In this document: positions 6,297-13,306 of the stretch, in pieces | Layout: each line of letters begins with the position of its first letter | Position numbering within the stretch: the first letter of the stretch is position 1 | Assembly: GCA_003022745.1 (NCBI GenBank) | Contig: PXSU01000116.1 | Span: 1 to 17,588, forward strand | Direction: 5' to 3' | From: Halobacteriales archaeon SW_9_67_25 | Lineage (GTDB): Archaea; Halobacteriota; Halobacteria; Halobacteriales; Haloarculaceae | Length of the DNA stretch: 17,588 nt | The notes under the pieces: generated by a model | Databases searched by the model: none | Seen by the model: the letters and a program-made list of their open reading frames with translations, nothing else | Told to the model about the DNA's origin: nothing | Translations under genes and position numbers: made by a program

Positions 6297-7667
6297 ATGA
6301 TTCCCACTTCCGACCCGTCGCGTGCCCGCGGTGTGAGCCCGGTTATCGGCGTCGTCCTGATGCTGGCTCTGACCATGGTGCTTGTCGCGGCCGTTGCCCC
6401 GGCCGTGTTCGGAAGCCTCGGGGATGTGCGTCTCACGAAGCCAGACGCAGAAGTCATCGTCCACTACGACGAAGGGGTTCCGTCCTCGCAGACCGATAGC
6501 TTCGCCAACACGCAAGCCACGCTTACTGGCGACGGGTTGGTGACAGTCAGAATCGAATCCGTGTCCGAACCTCTCGACGCAGACCGACTCTACCTCCGGG
6601 TCGACGATACCACACACCCCTGGGTCCACGACGACACACCGTTCGACCCCACTGACACCGCCACTGTCGGGACCGACATCTCCCTGTGGGTCCAGCAGGG
6701 GAAAACGGTGCGTCTCGTCTGGAATGCATCCTCGGGTGACCGCGGCTATGTTCTCGCGTCGTATTCGGTTCCGGAAATTACTGGGGAGTGGAGCAGTGGG
6801 AGCGATGGGGGCGGTGGGGGCGTACCTGACCCGGACCGGGATTGTAGCTGGCTTGACGGGCAAACCCCACCACCGGGCGATGTGGAGATTGATGGGTTTG
6901 TCCTCGAATGCGATCTCGATGACTACGATGTCCACAATCTTGATATCAAGGGTGGCGGGGCGGTGATCGGTGTGACCGAGGCAGAGGGCAATATCAACTA
7001 CGATGGTGGTACCACCTACGATGCGAATGCAACTGCGCTCGACGGCAACAATATCAAGCTTAAAACCGGGTCTGTTGTCAACGGGAACGTTAACTCGTCG
7101 TCAGGCGCGGATCTCAATGGCGGTTCACAAATCAATGGCAATCTTGATGCAGAGGGGAGCGTGAATATCCAGAGCAATTCCCGGGTCACTGGAGATGTGG
7201 ACACCACCGGGACCGTGCAAATCAATAGCAACTCGCGTGTCGACGGCGCCATCACGACGGACGGGGACGTCGACCCCGACAGCAGCACCATTGGCGGGAA
7301 AATCGTGGCCCAGGGCACCATCGACACGATAGATGACACGACTGTCAAAGCCGGTGTCGAATCTACGGGCGGCAACAAGATTGGGACGGATAGCTCGACG
7401 GTGTTGGGTGACGTCAGGACGGGCGGAGTGATCAGCCTCGACAACGGAACCAGTGTCGATGGCGACGTCGAATCCACAGGCGGCTCCGGCGTTAAGATAT
7501 TGGCTGGCTCGACGGTGACGGGTGACGTCGCAACCGACGGAGATGTCAAAGTAAAGGATAGCACTGTCGAGGGAGATGTCTACGCGAGTACCTTCGACTG
7601 CACCAATTCGACAATCAACGGACAGGACTGTAGTTCATACAACGAGAAAGATTACAACGATTATTGA
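6297..7667 (+). CDS. Type IV pilin N-terminus fused to a bactofilin-like beta-helix
   Basis: The 456-residue product begins with a haloarchaeal prepilin signal: a short basic lead (SRARG), then VSPVIGVVLMLALTMVLVAA, expected to be cut after Gly12 by the archaeal prepilin peptidase. Residues 40-160 form a beta-rich domain typical of archaeal pilins. A Ser/Gly linker (about 166-176) leads to a domain with Cys183 and Cys205. From residue 259 to 430 there are ten imperfect repeats, each opening with a small-polar/V/x/G/D-N pattern (SVVNGNV, SQINGNL, SRVTGDV, SRVDGAI, STIGGKI, TTVKAGV, STVLGDV, TSVDGDV, STVTGDV, STVEGDV) at spacings of 17-20 residues. That period suits a right-handed beta-helix and resembles bactofilin (polymer-forming cytoskeletal) repeats. 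The tail has Cys435 and Cys445 and ends in a Tyr/Asp-rich motif. GC is lower from about 6840 onward. The likely place is the cell surface as an adhesive or tip-like pilin; its function is not known. Confidence 0.75.
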   Translation: MIPTSDPSRARGVSPVIGVVLMLALTMVLVAAVAPAVFGSLGDVRLTKPDAEVIVHYDEGVPSSQTDSFANTQATLTGDGLVTVRIESVSEPLDADRLYLRVDDTTHPWVHDDTPFDPTDTATVGTDISLWVQQGKTVRLVWNASSGDRGYVLASYSVPEITGEWSSGSDGGGGGVPDPDRDCSWLDGQTPPPGDVEIDGFVLECDLDDYDVHNLDIKGGGAVIGVTEAEGNINYDGGTTYDANATALDGNNIKLKTGSVVNGNVNSSSGADLNGGSQINGNLDAEGSVNIQSNSRVTGDVDTTGTVQINSNSRVDGAITTDGDVDPDSSTIGGKIVAQGTIDTIDDTTVKAGVESTGGNKIGTDSSTVLGDVRTGGVISLDNGTSVDGDVESTGGSGVKILAGSTVTGDVATDGDVKVKDSTVEGDVYASTFDCTNSTINGQDCSSYNEKDYNDY

Positions 7668-7745
7668 CCTGGACCACGTTCCGTTCGGAACTCTACTGAA
7701 CAGTCCATATCCACGCTCTGTGCGCAGGAGTCCGTAGAAGAACCG

Positions 7746-7769
7746 GGATTCCACTCTCGCAGTGAATCC
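7746..7769 (+). terminator. Hairpin after the pilin/beta-helix gene
   Basis: GGATTCCACT pairs with AGTGAATCC across a CTCGC loop, a 9-bp stem with a single bulged C. It falls 79 bases past the stop at 7667 and before the next operon. No clear T-run follows. The rest of the 143-base gap holds no gene; CATAACGGCTAAGAG (about 7773-7787) is the nearest thing to a promoter for the operon at 7811. Confidence 0.35.
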
Positions 7770-7810
7770 GACCATAACGGCTAAGAGCGGCCGGTACGTT
7801 TACCAAGGGA

Positions 7811-8398
7811 GTGACGCGGAGTCCGTCGAGAGACCGACCGAGGGGACAGACGACCCTGGATTTCGCCATCGGGATCAGCCTCTTTCTCGTCGTGATAGTG
7901 TTCGTCTTCTCGTTCGTTCCGGGCATGTTACAGCCCTTCGTCGTCACCGGGGCCGAACATCCCGTGATGGCCGACCGGGTGGGCGACCGACTCGCCCAGG
8001 GGCAACTGGGACACCCCGAGGAGCCGTTCGTGCTCGAAAACGACTGCGCGGTCGAGTTCTTCAACGACAGCCGCTACGACGACGGCCTGGGGAGTCCGAG
8101 CGACTGCCGATACGACGGGAACGCACTCCACGAGCGGGCCGGAGTGACCAACACGTCGAACCTGAACGTCACCCTGGAGGGCAACGCCTCCGCCGGCGTC
8201 GCCGGGTCCACGACGCTCTGCTGGGACGGGGGTACCGACAGCCTCGCGCAGGAGGCGTCGAGTGACTGTGGCGACTCGGACGACGTCACGCTGACCACGG
8301 GTGGCGCGCCGCCGACGGCGAACGACGCGACAGTGACCGCCCGGCGTGTCGTCTCCCTCGCTGGGGAGGACGTCACAATGAAGGTGGTGGTCTGGTGA
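7811..8398 (+). CDS. Pilin-like secreted/membrane protein, first gene of a five-gene operon
   Basis: The 195-residue protein starts at a GTG at 7811. After a basic lead (MTRSPSRDRPRG) comes QTTLDFAIGISLFLVVIVFV, a class III (pilin-like) signal with one helix; the R-G-Q-T-T-L-D-F pattern is one I associate with the haloarchaeal family DUF7287 (from memory). The outside part has four cysteines (about residues 78, 97, 137 and 152), which could form disulfides, and Asn-X-Ser/Thr sites suitable for N-glycosylation. It ends in a beta-rich VTARRVVSLAGEDVTMKVVV. Its TGA overlaps the next ATG by one base (TGATG). Minor pseudopilin or pilus subunit is the likely role, inferred from signal type and operon. 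Confidence 0.7.
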   Translation: MTRSPSRDRPRGQTTLDFAIGISLFLVVIVFVFSFVPGMLQPFVVTGAEHPVMADRVGDRLAQGQLGHPEEPFVLENDCAVEFFNDSRYDDGLGSPSDCRYDGNALHERAGVTNTSNLNVTLEGNASAGVAGSTTLCWDGGTDSLAQEASSDCGDSDDVTLTTGGAPPTANDATVTARRVVSLAGEDVTMKVVVW

Positions 8399-9111
8399 TG
8401 GCGGCCCGACCGCCCGACGTGGATCCGGAGGTGAGTGGGATCGACGAGGCGCGGGCCCGGCGAGCGACGCCGGGGAGCCGTGCCAGTGACCGACCGTCCA
8501 CCACCGGCAGTGGCGAGCGCGGCCAGGCACACTCCCTGGAGGCGGTCGTGGCCTCGATGATCGTGCTGGCTGGCGTCGCGTTCTCCCTCCAGATGACGGC
8601 CGTGACGCCGCTGTCGGCCAGCACGTCGAACCAGCACCTCGAGAACCAACTCCAGGCGACCGGCGACGGCGTCCTCGCGAGTGCCGCCGCGTCCGGAGAT
8701 ATCGAGCGAGCCCTGCTGTACTGGAACGGCACCGCCAGCGAATTCCACAACGCGGACAACGAGGACCACTACACCACGAACCTGACCGAGACGAACTTCA
8801 CCGAGGCACTCGACCGGACCTACGGCCCGCGGAATATCGCTTACAACGTCTACCTCGTCTACCACACGAGTAACGGGGAGACCGAGCGACAACGACTGGT
8901 CTTCCAGGGCGAACCCAGCGACCACGCCGTCTCGGCGAGCCGGACGGTAACGCTTCTCGACAGCGACGAACTCCGCTTCGCCAACGGCACCACGACGGGA
9001 ACGGCAATCGGGAACACGAGTGACTTCTACGCCCCCGACGCCGGGACCGGGAGCGGGCACCGGGAACTCTACAACCACGTCCGCGTGGAGGTGGTCGCGT
9101 GGCGGATCTGA
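8398..9111 (+). CDS. Pilin-like protein with internal signal, second gene of the operon
   Basis: The start is taken at the ATG at 8398, overlapping the previous stop; a GTG three bases earlier is equally possible. A long polar lead of about 40 residues precedes ERGQAHSLEAVVASMIVLAG, a pilin-type helix, followed by AFSLQMTAVTPLSASTSNQH, a pattern I recall from haloarchaeal DUF7288 proteins. Residues about 75-237 are a soluble, Asn/Thr-rich extracellular domain with several N-glycosylation motifs (NGT, NLT, NFT, NTS). Such a long lead before the processing site is unusual for a pilin. The gene ends inside the next one (13-base overlap), so translation is probably coupled. The function is unknown beyond probable membership of a pilus-like complex. 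Confidence 0.7.
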   Translation: MAARPPDVDPEVSGIDEARARRATPGSRASDRPSTTGSGERGQAHSLEAVVASMIVLAGVAFSLQMTAVTPLSASTSNQHLENQLQATGDGVLASAAASGDIERALLYWNGTASEFHNADNEDHYTTNLTETNFTEALDRTYGPRNIAYNVYLVYHTSNGETERQRLVFQGEPSDHAVSASRTVTLLDSDELRFANGTTTGTAIGNTSDFYAPDAGTGSGHRELYNHVRVEVVAWRI

Positions 9112-10061
9112 ACGACCGCGGCCAGATCATCCTCATTGCCGGGGTCGTGCTCGCGGTGACATTCCTGGCACTCGCAGTCGTGGTGAACTCGGCCATCTTC
9201 ACCGGGAATCTCGCCACCCGGGGCGAGACCACGGGGGCGAGCGACGCGCTCACCTACCGCCACGAGGTCGCCGACGGCTCCGAAGCCCTCGCCGTCGAAA
9301 TCAACGAACAGAACACCTCGGGACTGGTCGACAACGCCGAGGACAGCCTCGGGAACGTGAGCGCCCAGGGAGGGACGCAGAACGCCCGCCGGGGCCGGGT
9401 CGTGACGGTTGATATCAACAGGCCCGGAACGGTCGTGGAGGCACGAGCCCAGAACAACGCGACCTCGGACCCTACGAACTTCACAAACGCCTCCGGAGAG
9501 ACTGACTGGGACCTGGTGACGGAGGCCAACCGGACTGTCGAGGGGGAGTTCCAGGTGGAGGGCGGCCTTGCGACCAGCGAGGGCGACGCGTTGCACATCT
9601 TCATCAACGAGTCGGGCGGCAGCCAGTTCTGGCGGCTGGCCGTCTACGAATCGCCAGTCTCCGGCGTCACCAACAATATTACTGTACGCGACGACACAGG
9701 GCTAGTTTCTACCTGTGAGGACTTGGGGGGGACCCCTTTCACCATCAATTTGACTGCCGGGGTAGTCACGAATAATCCGGGCACTGTCTGTGACTCCGAA
9801 CTGGACGACAACAAACGAACCTACACCGCTTATAACTCCAAGAACGTCTCGTTCGGGAATGCGGACCGAATCAATGGCACCTACAACGTGACCGTCGAGG
9901 CGAACGGGTCGACGCCCGGTGTCGACGAGAACGACTTCGACGGGTCGTCGCCGACGGTCACTGTCCGCATCGACGTGCTGGACATCGAGTACGTCTACGA
10001 GTCCCAGCGGCTCCAGTACGAGACGGATATCACGATACGACCGGGTGAGGACGATGACTGA
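9099..10061 (+). CDS. Pilin-like protein with a low-GC insert, third gene of the operon
   Basis: The 320-residue protein starts at a GTG at 9099, inside the preceding gene. The N-terminus (MADLNDRGQIILIAGVVLAV, then TFLALAVVVNSAIFTGNLAT) is a short lead plus one hydrophobic helix with the D-R-G-Q processing context; I associate it with haloarchaeal DUF7261. The outside domain is large, acidic and rich in Asn-X-Thr/Ser sites. Residues about 190-255 (nt 9670-9860) carry the protein's only two cysteines (in STCEDLGG and GTVCDSELD), and there the DNA turns distinctly more AT-rich than the flanks, suggesting a swapped or inserted module. The C-terminus (DIEYVYESQRLQYETDITIR) returns to normal composition. 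It overlaps the next start by 8 bases. Confidence 0.7.
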   Translation: MADLNDRGQIILIAGVVLAVTFLALAVVVNSAIFTGNLATRGETTGASDALTYRHEVADGSEALAVEINEQNTSGLVDNAEDSLGNVSAQGGTQNARRGRVVTVDINRPGTVVEARAQNNATSDPTNFTNASGETDWDLVTEANRTVEGEFQVEGGLATSEGDALHIFINESGGSQFWRLAVYESPVSGVTNNITVRDDTGLVSTCEDLGGTPFTINLTAGVVTNNPGTVCDSELDDNKRTYTAYNSKNVSFGNADRINGTYNVTVEANGSTPGVDENDFDGSSPTVTVRIDVLDIEYVYESQRLQYETDITIRPGEDDD

Positions 10062-10497
10062 CAGGGCCATCTCGGTCACGCTTGGATACACCCTCACGCT
10101 GGCGGTTACCGGGCTTCTCACGGCCGGGTTGCTCATCGCCGGTACGGGGTTCGTCGACGATACCCGGGAAGACGTTGTCCGCCAGGAACTGGAGGTCATC
10201 GGCCAGCACGTCGCTGGGAACGTCGAGGCTGCCGACCGTCTCGTCGAGGCCGGGGACGACCCGTCTACCGTGACGGTCAACGAGACGTTCCCGAGTCGGG
10301 TGGCCGGGACGACCTACGGGATCGAACTCGACCCGGGAAACGGCGGACAGCTCCATCTCAACGCGACCGACCTTGACGTGTCGGTGACCGTCGAGGTCGA
10401 AACCACCACCGCCGTCGGTGACTCGTCGGCGAACGGCGGCGAGGTCGCCGTCGTCTACGACGAGTCGGCGGACGAACTGGTGATACGGAATGCCTGA
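10054..10497 (+). CDS. Small pilin-like protein, fourth gene of the operon
   Basis: The start is the ATG at 10054, which gives a compact 147-residue protein; the frame is open far upstream only because of the neighbouring gene. The sequence opens MTDRAISVTLGYTLTLAVTG and LLTAGLLIAGTGFVDD, a pilin-type signal helix, then a charged amphipathic helix (VRQELEVIGQHVAGNVEAAD). This is the architecture I know as haloarchaeal DUF7266. The remainder is beta-rich with Asn-linked glycosylation motifs (NET, NAT) and no cysteines. Its short length and helix-then-beta layout resemble a minor pilin. It overlaps both neighbours by 8 bases. Confidence 0.7.
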   Translation: MTDRAISVTLGYTLTLAVTGLLTAGLLIAGTGFVDDTREDVVRQELEVIGQHVAGNVEAADRLVEAGDDPSTVTVNETFPSRVAGTTYGIELDPGNGGQLHLNATDLDVSVTVEVETTTAVGDSSANGGEVAVVYDESADELVIRNA

Positions 10498-11245
10498 CTG
10501 CTTCGGTGCCGACGACCGCGCTGTCAGCGAGGTCATCGGGTACGTTCTCGTGTTCAGCCTCGTCGTCACGTCGATTGTTATCGTGTCAGGTCCCGGGTTC
10601 AGCGTCCTCGAAGAGGCTCGGTCGGCCGAGCAGAACCGGAACGCAGAGACCGCGTTCGACGTCCTGCACGCCAACATGGCTGAACTCTACACCGAACACG
10701 CCCCGAGCCGTGCGACGGAGATGGACATCGGGGATTCGGACCTGGTCGTCGGCGAGAACGTGACGGTCCGGATCCACCTCGACGACGGGAGTTCCTGGGA
10801 CAACGACACCAGCTACCGCATCCGGTCGGTGGTCCAGCGGCTCGACGACGAACGGCGGCTCGTCTACGAGGCCGGCGCCGTGTTGCGGACGAACCGGGAG
10901 GCGGGAATCGTGGTCTCGGACCCGCCGGTGCTCAGCAACGACGAGAGCGTCCACATCACCATCCCGGCGACACAATCGGCGTCAACCTTCAGCGTCCGCG
11001 GGGGCACTGTGCTTGTGCGGGGGGCAGTCCAGGAACGCGATGTCGTCGTCAGCGATACCGACGACACCTACCAGACAGTCATCCTCAACGTCACCTCGCC
11101 GCGAGCCGACCTCTGGCACGACCACCTCGAGGAGGGGGGGTTCGACTGCTCGGGCCCGACCAACGACACGACCGAGTGTCAGCGAGACTCCTTCTCCCGG
11201 CTGTACGTGACTGCCCACGAGATCGACCTGTCGCTGGTCCGGTGA
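10490..11245 (+). CDS. Pilin-like protein (DUF7289-like), last gene of the operon
   Basis: The 251-residue protein starts MPDCFGADDRAVSEVIGYVL and continues VFSLVVTSIVIVSGPGFSVL, a haloarchaeal pilin-type signal with the R-A-V-S-E-V-I-G motif, cut probably after Ala11. A helix (LEEARSAEQNRNAETAFDVL) leads into a beta-rich outer domain containing PSRATEMDIGDSDLVVGENV, which I associate with DUF7289. Near the C-terminus two cysteines flank NDTTE (FDCSGPTNDTTECQRD), a probable disulfide loop. The last 67 bases overlap the 3' end of the oppositely oriented 616-residue gene. It closes the + strand operon; no ATPase or TadC-like platform gene follows. Confidence 0.7.
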   Translation: MPDCFGADDRAVSEVIGYVLVFSLVVTSIVIVSGPGFSVLEEARSAEQNRNAETAFDVLHANMAELYTEHAPSRATEMDIGDSDLVVGENVTVRIHLDDGSSWDNDTSYRIRSVVQRLDDERRLVYEAGAVLRTNREAGIVVSDPPVLSNDESVHITIPATQSASTFSVRGGTVLVRGAVQERDVVVSDTDDTYQTVILNVTSPRADLWHDHLEEGGFDCSGPTNDTTECQRDSFSRLYVTAHEIDLSLVR

Positions 11246-13029
11246 CCGGGCGGTCTTGTCGCTGGGCCACCAATCGGGTAGTCTACAGCGAGATACGACA
11301 CGGACGGTAACGTTGGCCCCGACAGTACGTTCTGCGATTCGAGCTGGGTATCAAAAATTATGCGGCTGTTCGTCTTGACCTGAACCTGTCCGCCAGTGGC
11401 TACCGCTCCGTAGAAATCGGATTCCTCTATTTGAGTCTGACTCGTCTCGGGACCGTAGAACACCGCGTTCACATCCGAGTTCTGGACTTCTAACGGCGTC
11501 GAATCGCACGTCGATGAACAGTACAGCCATAACTGGTCTGCGTCCCACCCCTCGTTCCACAGCTTCGCGTTATTCTGAATCTGATACCTCTTGGTGGAAT
11601 ACACCTCGACGGTACCGTTGCCGACGACTTCCACCTCGGCATTCTGTATCTGGAACGTGCGCTCGTCGAGGGCGATATCGATATCGCCGTCCGTCGTATT
11701 GAGGATGAGTTTGTAACTGCTATCAGAGGCCTGGAACCCACTATTGTTCACAAAATAGTTGCCAGCCGTGAGCGTAATCTCCGTCCCACAGCCGCCCGTT
11801 TCCCATCGCAACCCGTCGGCTGCATTTATACAGCTATTCCCGTCGTTGTTGTTGTTGCTGTCCGACTCGTAGGTATCTATCTTGTCGTTGACTTCGGCGT
11901 CGATAGAGTCCCGAGATTCAACCGACCCATTCCCATTACACCACTCTGTCACGAAGTCGCTACAGCTATCGCTGGGGCTGTTGAAGGTCAGGTTGCCTCC
12001 GTGTGCAAGGTATCCTTCGATGTCGAGGTTGTTCCCCGAGGTGGCGAATTCCACCGACCCGGAAGTGGTAACGTTACCATCTATCCCGACCTGAGCCGAG
12101 AACTTGAGGTCGTGGTTCGTCACGATGTCACCACCGAAAGCGAAGTCACCGGAGCCGGGTGCACTCGTGCCCGTGTACGCGGTAGAATTGTAGCTGGCGA
12201 GTGCATCGTCCCAGTTCCCGCCTTTGATTTCCACCTCGCCGCTGCCCCCGCCGAACACGCCGAGTCCGGCCGTTATTGGCCGGTGCCCATTCGTGTCTAT
12301 CAGCGTCAGATTGACGCGCTTGTTCCCGTGGTCGTAGGAGACACCACCCTCGGTCCGGGTCTCGAAGTAGAACCCCCACCCCTGGTAGTACTCACTCTGG
12401 ACGGTCACCGTGACTTTCCGGTTTTGCACCGGGTTCGCCAGGTCGGCGCTCGCGTTCGGATACTTCTGTATCGTCTTTTCGTGACTGATCGACGCGCGGT
12501 CCCCCAGCGAAGATTCGCCACTGAGGGTCACGACGGGGAGCGTCAAGGTATCGCCGCGGTAGTGAAACTCCGGCGGGGAGAGCATCACGCTGCTATCCTC
12601 GCCGGCGGTCCGCCAGACGCCCCCGCCCTGGTAGGCCAGCGTGCTGTTGGCACTCTCCGTGGTCACCGCGCCCAGCGTCTCGTTGAGGAGTATCGTTGTG
12701 TCCCCCGACGACTGGTTCTCGATGGTCACGCGCAACCACCCGCTGTCTTCCTCCAGGTCGTAGCTGCCCCGGCGGTCGGCCCCGAACGAGACCTGCTGTG
12801 TGTTGGAACTCCCGAGTGCGACTAGCGCCGCTTTCGAGTCGAACTGCGTCATCGCCTTCTCCGTGCGCTCCTGGGACACCCGCTCCTGGGACTCCTCGAT
12901 CGCACCCGCCCCCAGCACAACAACCGCAATCGTCCCGGCCAAGACAATCCCGAACACCAGTACCAGGCCGATCATGCTGGACTGGGCCCTGACCCGGGCG
13001 ACGATGGTCGGGACCGGCGACGGTGTCAT
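11179..13029 (-). CDS. Large pilin-like surface protein with polymer-forming repeat region
   Basis: The 616-residue product starts at the ATG at 13029-13027 behind a good TATA box. Residues 11-40 are a pilin-type signal helix (ARVRAQSSMIGLVLVFGIVL), followed by an amphipathic helix (EESQERVSQERTEKAMTQFD). Residues 75-290 are a beta-sandwich-like region. Residues about 295-350 hold bactofilin-like turns (GGDIVTNHDLKF, VGIDGNVTTSGSVEFATSG, LDIEGYLAHGGNLTF). The rest is Asn/Ser-rich with three close Cys pairs (356/364, 400/414, 504/508), an (Asn)4 run, and a second repeat-like block VFYGPETSQTQIEESDFYGA. I recall such proteins as haloarchaeal DUF7289/DUF7305-type. The last 30-odd residues beyond SVSYLAVDYPIG are intergenic and antisense sequence of the facing gene, so the original stop may be lost. 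GC is low over about 11340-12300. The likely place is the cell surface; a role in adhesion is inferred. Confidence 0.7.
   Translation of the reverse strand: MTPSPVPTIVARVRAQSSMIGLVLVFGIVLAGTIAVVVLGAGAIEESQERVSQERTEKAMTQFDSKAALVALGSSNTQQVSFGADRRGSYDLEEDSGWLRVTIENQSSGDTTILLNETLGAVTTESANSTLAYQGGGVWRTAGEDSSVMLSPPEFHYRGDTLTLPVVTLSGESSLGDRASISHEKTIQKYPNASADLANPVQNRKVTVTVQSEYYQGWGFYFETRTEGGVSYDHGNKRVNLTLIDTNGHRPITAGLGVFGGGSGEVEIKGGNWDDALASYNSTAYTGTSAPGSGDFAFGGDIVTNHDLKFSAQVGIDGNVTTSGSVEFATSGNNLDIEGYLAHGGNLTFNSPSDSCSDFVTEWCNGNGSVESRDSIDAEVNDKIDTYESDSNNNNDGNSCINAADGLRWETGGCGTEITLTAGNYFVNNSGFQASDSSYKLILNTTDGDIDIALDERTFQIQNAEVEVVGNGTVEVYSTKRYQIQNNAKLWNEGWDADQLWLYCSSTCDSTPLEVQNSDVNAVFYGPETSQTQIEESDFYGAVATGGQVQVKTNSRIIFDTQLESQNVLSGPTLPSVSYLAVDYPIGGPATRPPGHRTSDRSISWAVTYSREKESR
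11845..11856. repeat. (GTT)4 trinucleotide run encoding Asn-Asn-Asn-Asn
   Basis: Four GTT units on the + strand correspond to AAC codons in the minus-strand 616-residue gene, inside an Asp/Ser/Asn-rich linker between two cysteine-containing modules. Slippage would change linker length without breaking the frame. Confidence 0.6.
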
Positions 13030-13051
13030 TCCGGGCCGCTACGGTGTCCGC

Positions 13052-13060
13052 GTGTATAAG
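13052..13060 (-). promoter_or_regulatory. TATA box for the 616-residue pilin-like gene
   Basis: The minus strand reads CTTATACAC, a good archaeal TATA element, centred about 27 bases before the ATG at 13029. It supports the chosen start and a leaderless transcript separate from the + strand operon. Confidence 0.65.
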
Positions 13061-13165
13061 CGGCGTGGCTGTTCTGGCGGACAGAGAGTCGTCACGGCTG
13101 GCCTGGTCCACCCGCGACTTACCCACGGATGGGGAAAGAAACCGTTAACAGGGCGGGCAGCCACG

Positions 13166-13289
13166 GTGCGAGTGGGAACGCACGGCCGCAAATCCGACAG
13201 CGCCACCCGATTGGGTGGCTCGGGATTGCGGTGGTGTTCGCGCCAGCCGGCGCACGCGAGCGGTTTCGCGGACCACGGAGCGGTCCGTG
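13166..13289 (+). promoter_or_regulatory. Multi-hairpin leader or small-RNA candidate in front of rps15
   Basis: The 277-base gap before rps15 contains no credible gene but folds strongly on paper. A small stem GTGCG/CGCAC spans 13166-13183. A long stem-loop spans 13186-13231: CCGCAA pairs with TTGCGG, TCCGA with TCGGGA, and GCCACCC with GGGTGGC around a GATT loop. A third hairpin, GTTCGCG/CGCGAGC, spans 13236-13261. A fourth, CACGGA-GCGG-TCCGTG, spans 13274-13289. A possible promoter (GAAACCGTTAACA, 13138-13150) would start an RNA near 13172. This may be a structured 5' leader controlling the ribosomal operon or an independent small RNA; I could not match it to a known RNA family. Confidence 0.35.
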
Positions 13290-13306
13290 CAGTTCCAACC
13301 CCAACC

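Noticed and set aside
7080..7600. Repeat-rich stretch considered as a CRISPR-like or DNA tandem array
   Set aside because: The repetition is at protein level with about 18 codons per unit; the DNA units are not identical and there are no constant repeats with spacers.
12001..12825. A 274-codon + strand open frame opposite the 616-residue gene
   Set aside because: It has no recognisable domain. The opposite strand has a pilin signal, its own TATA box and coherent extracellular features.
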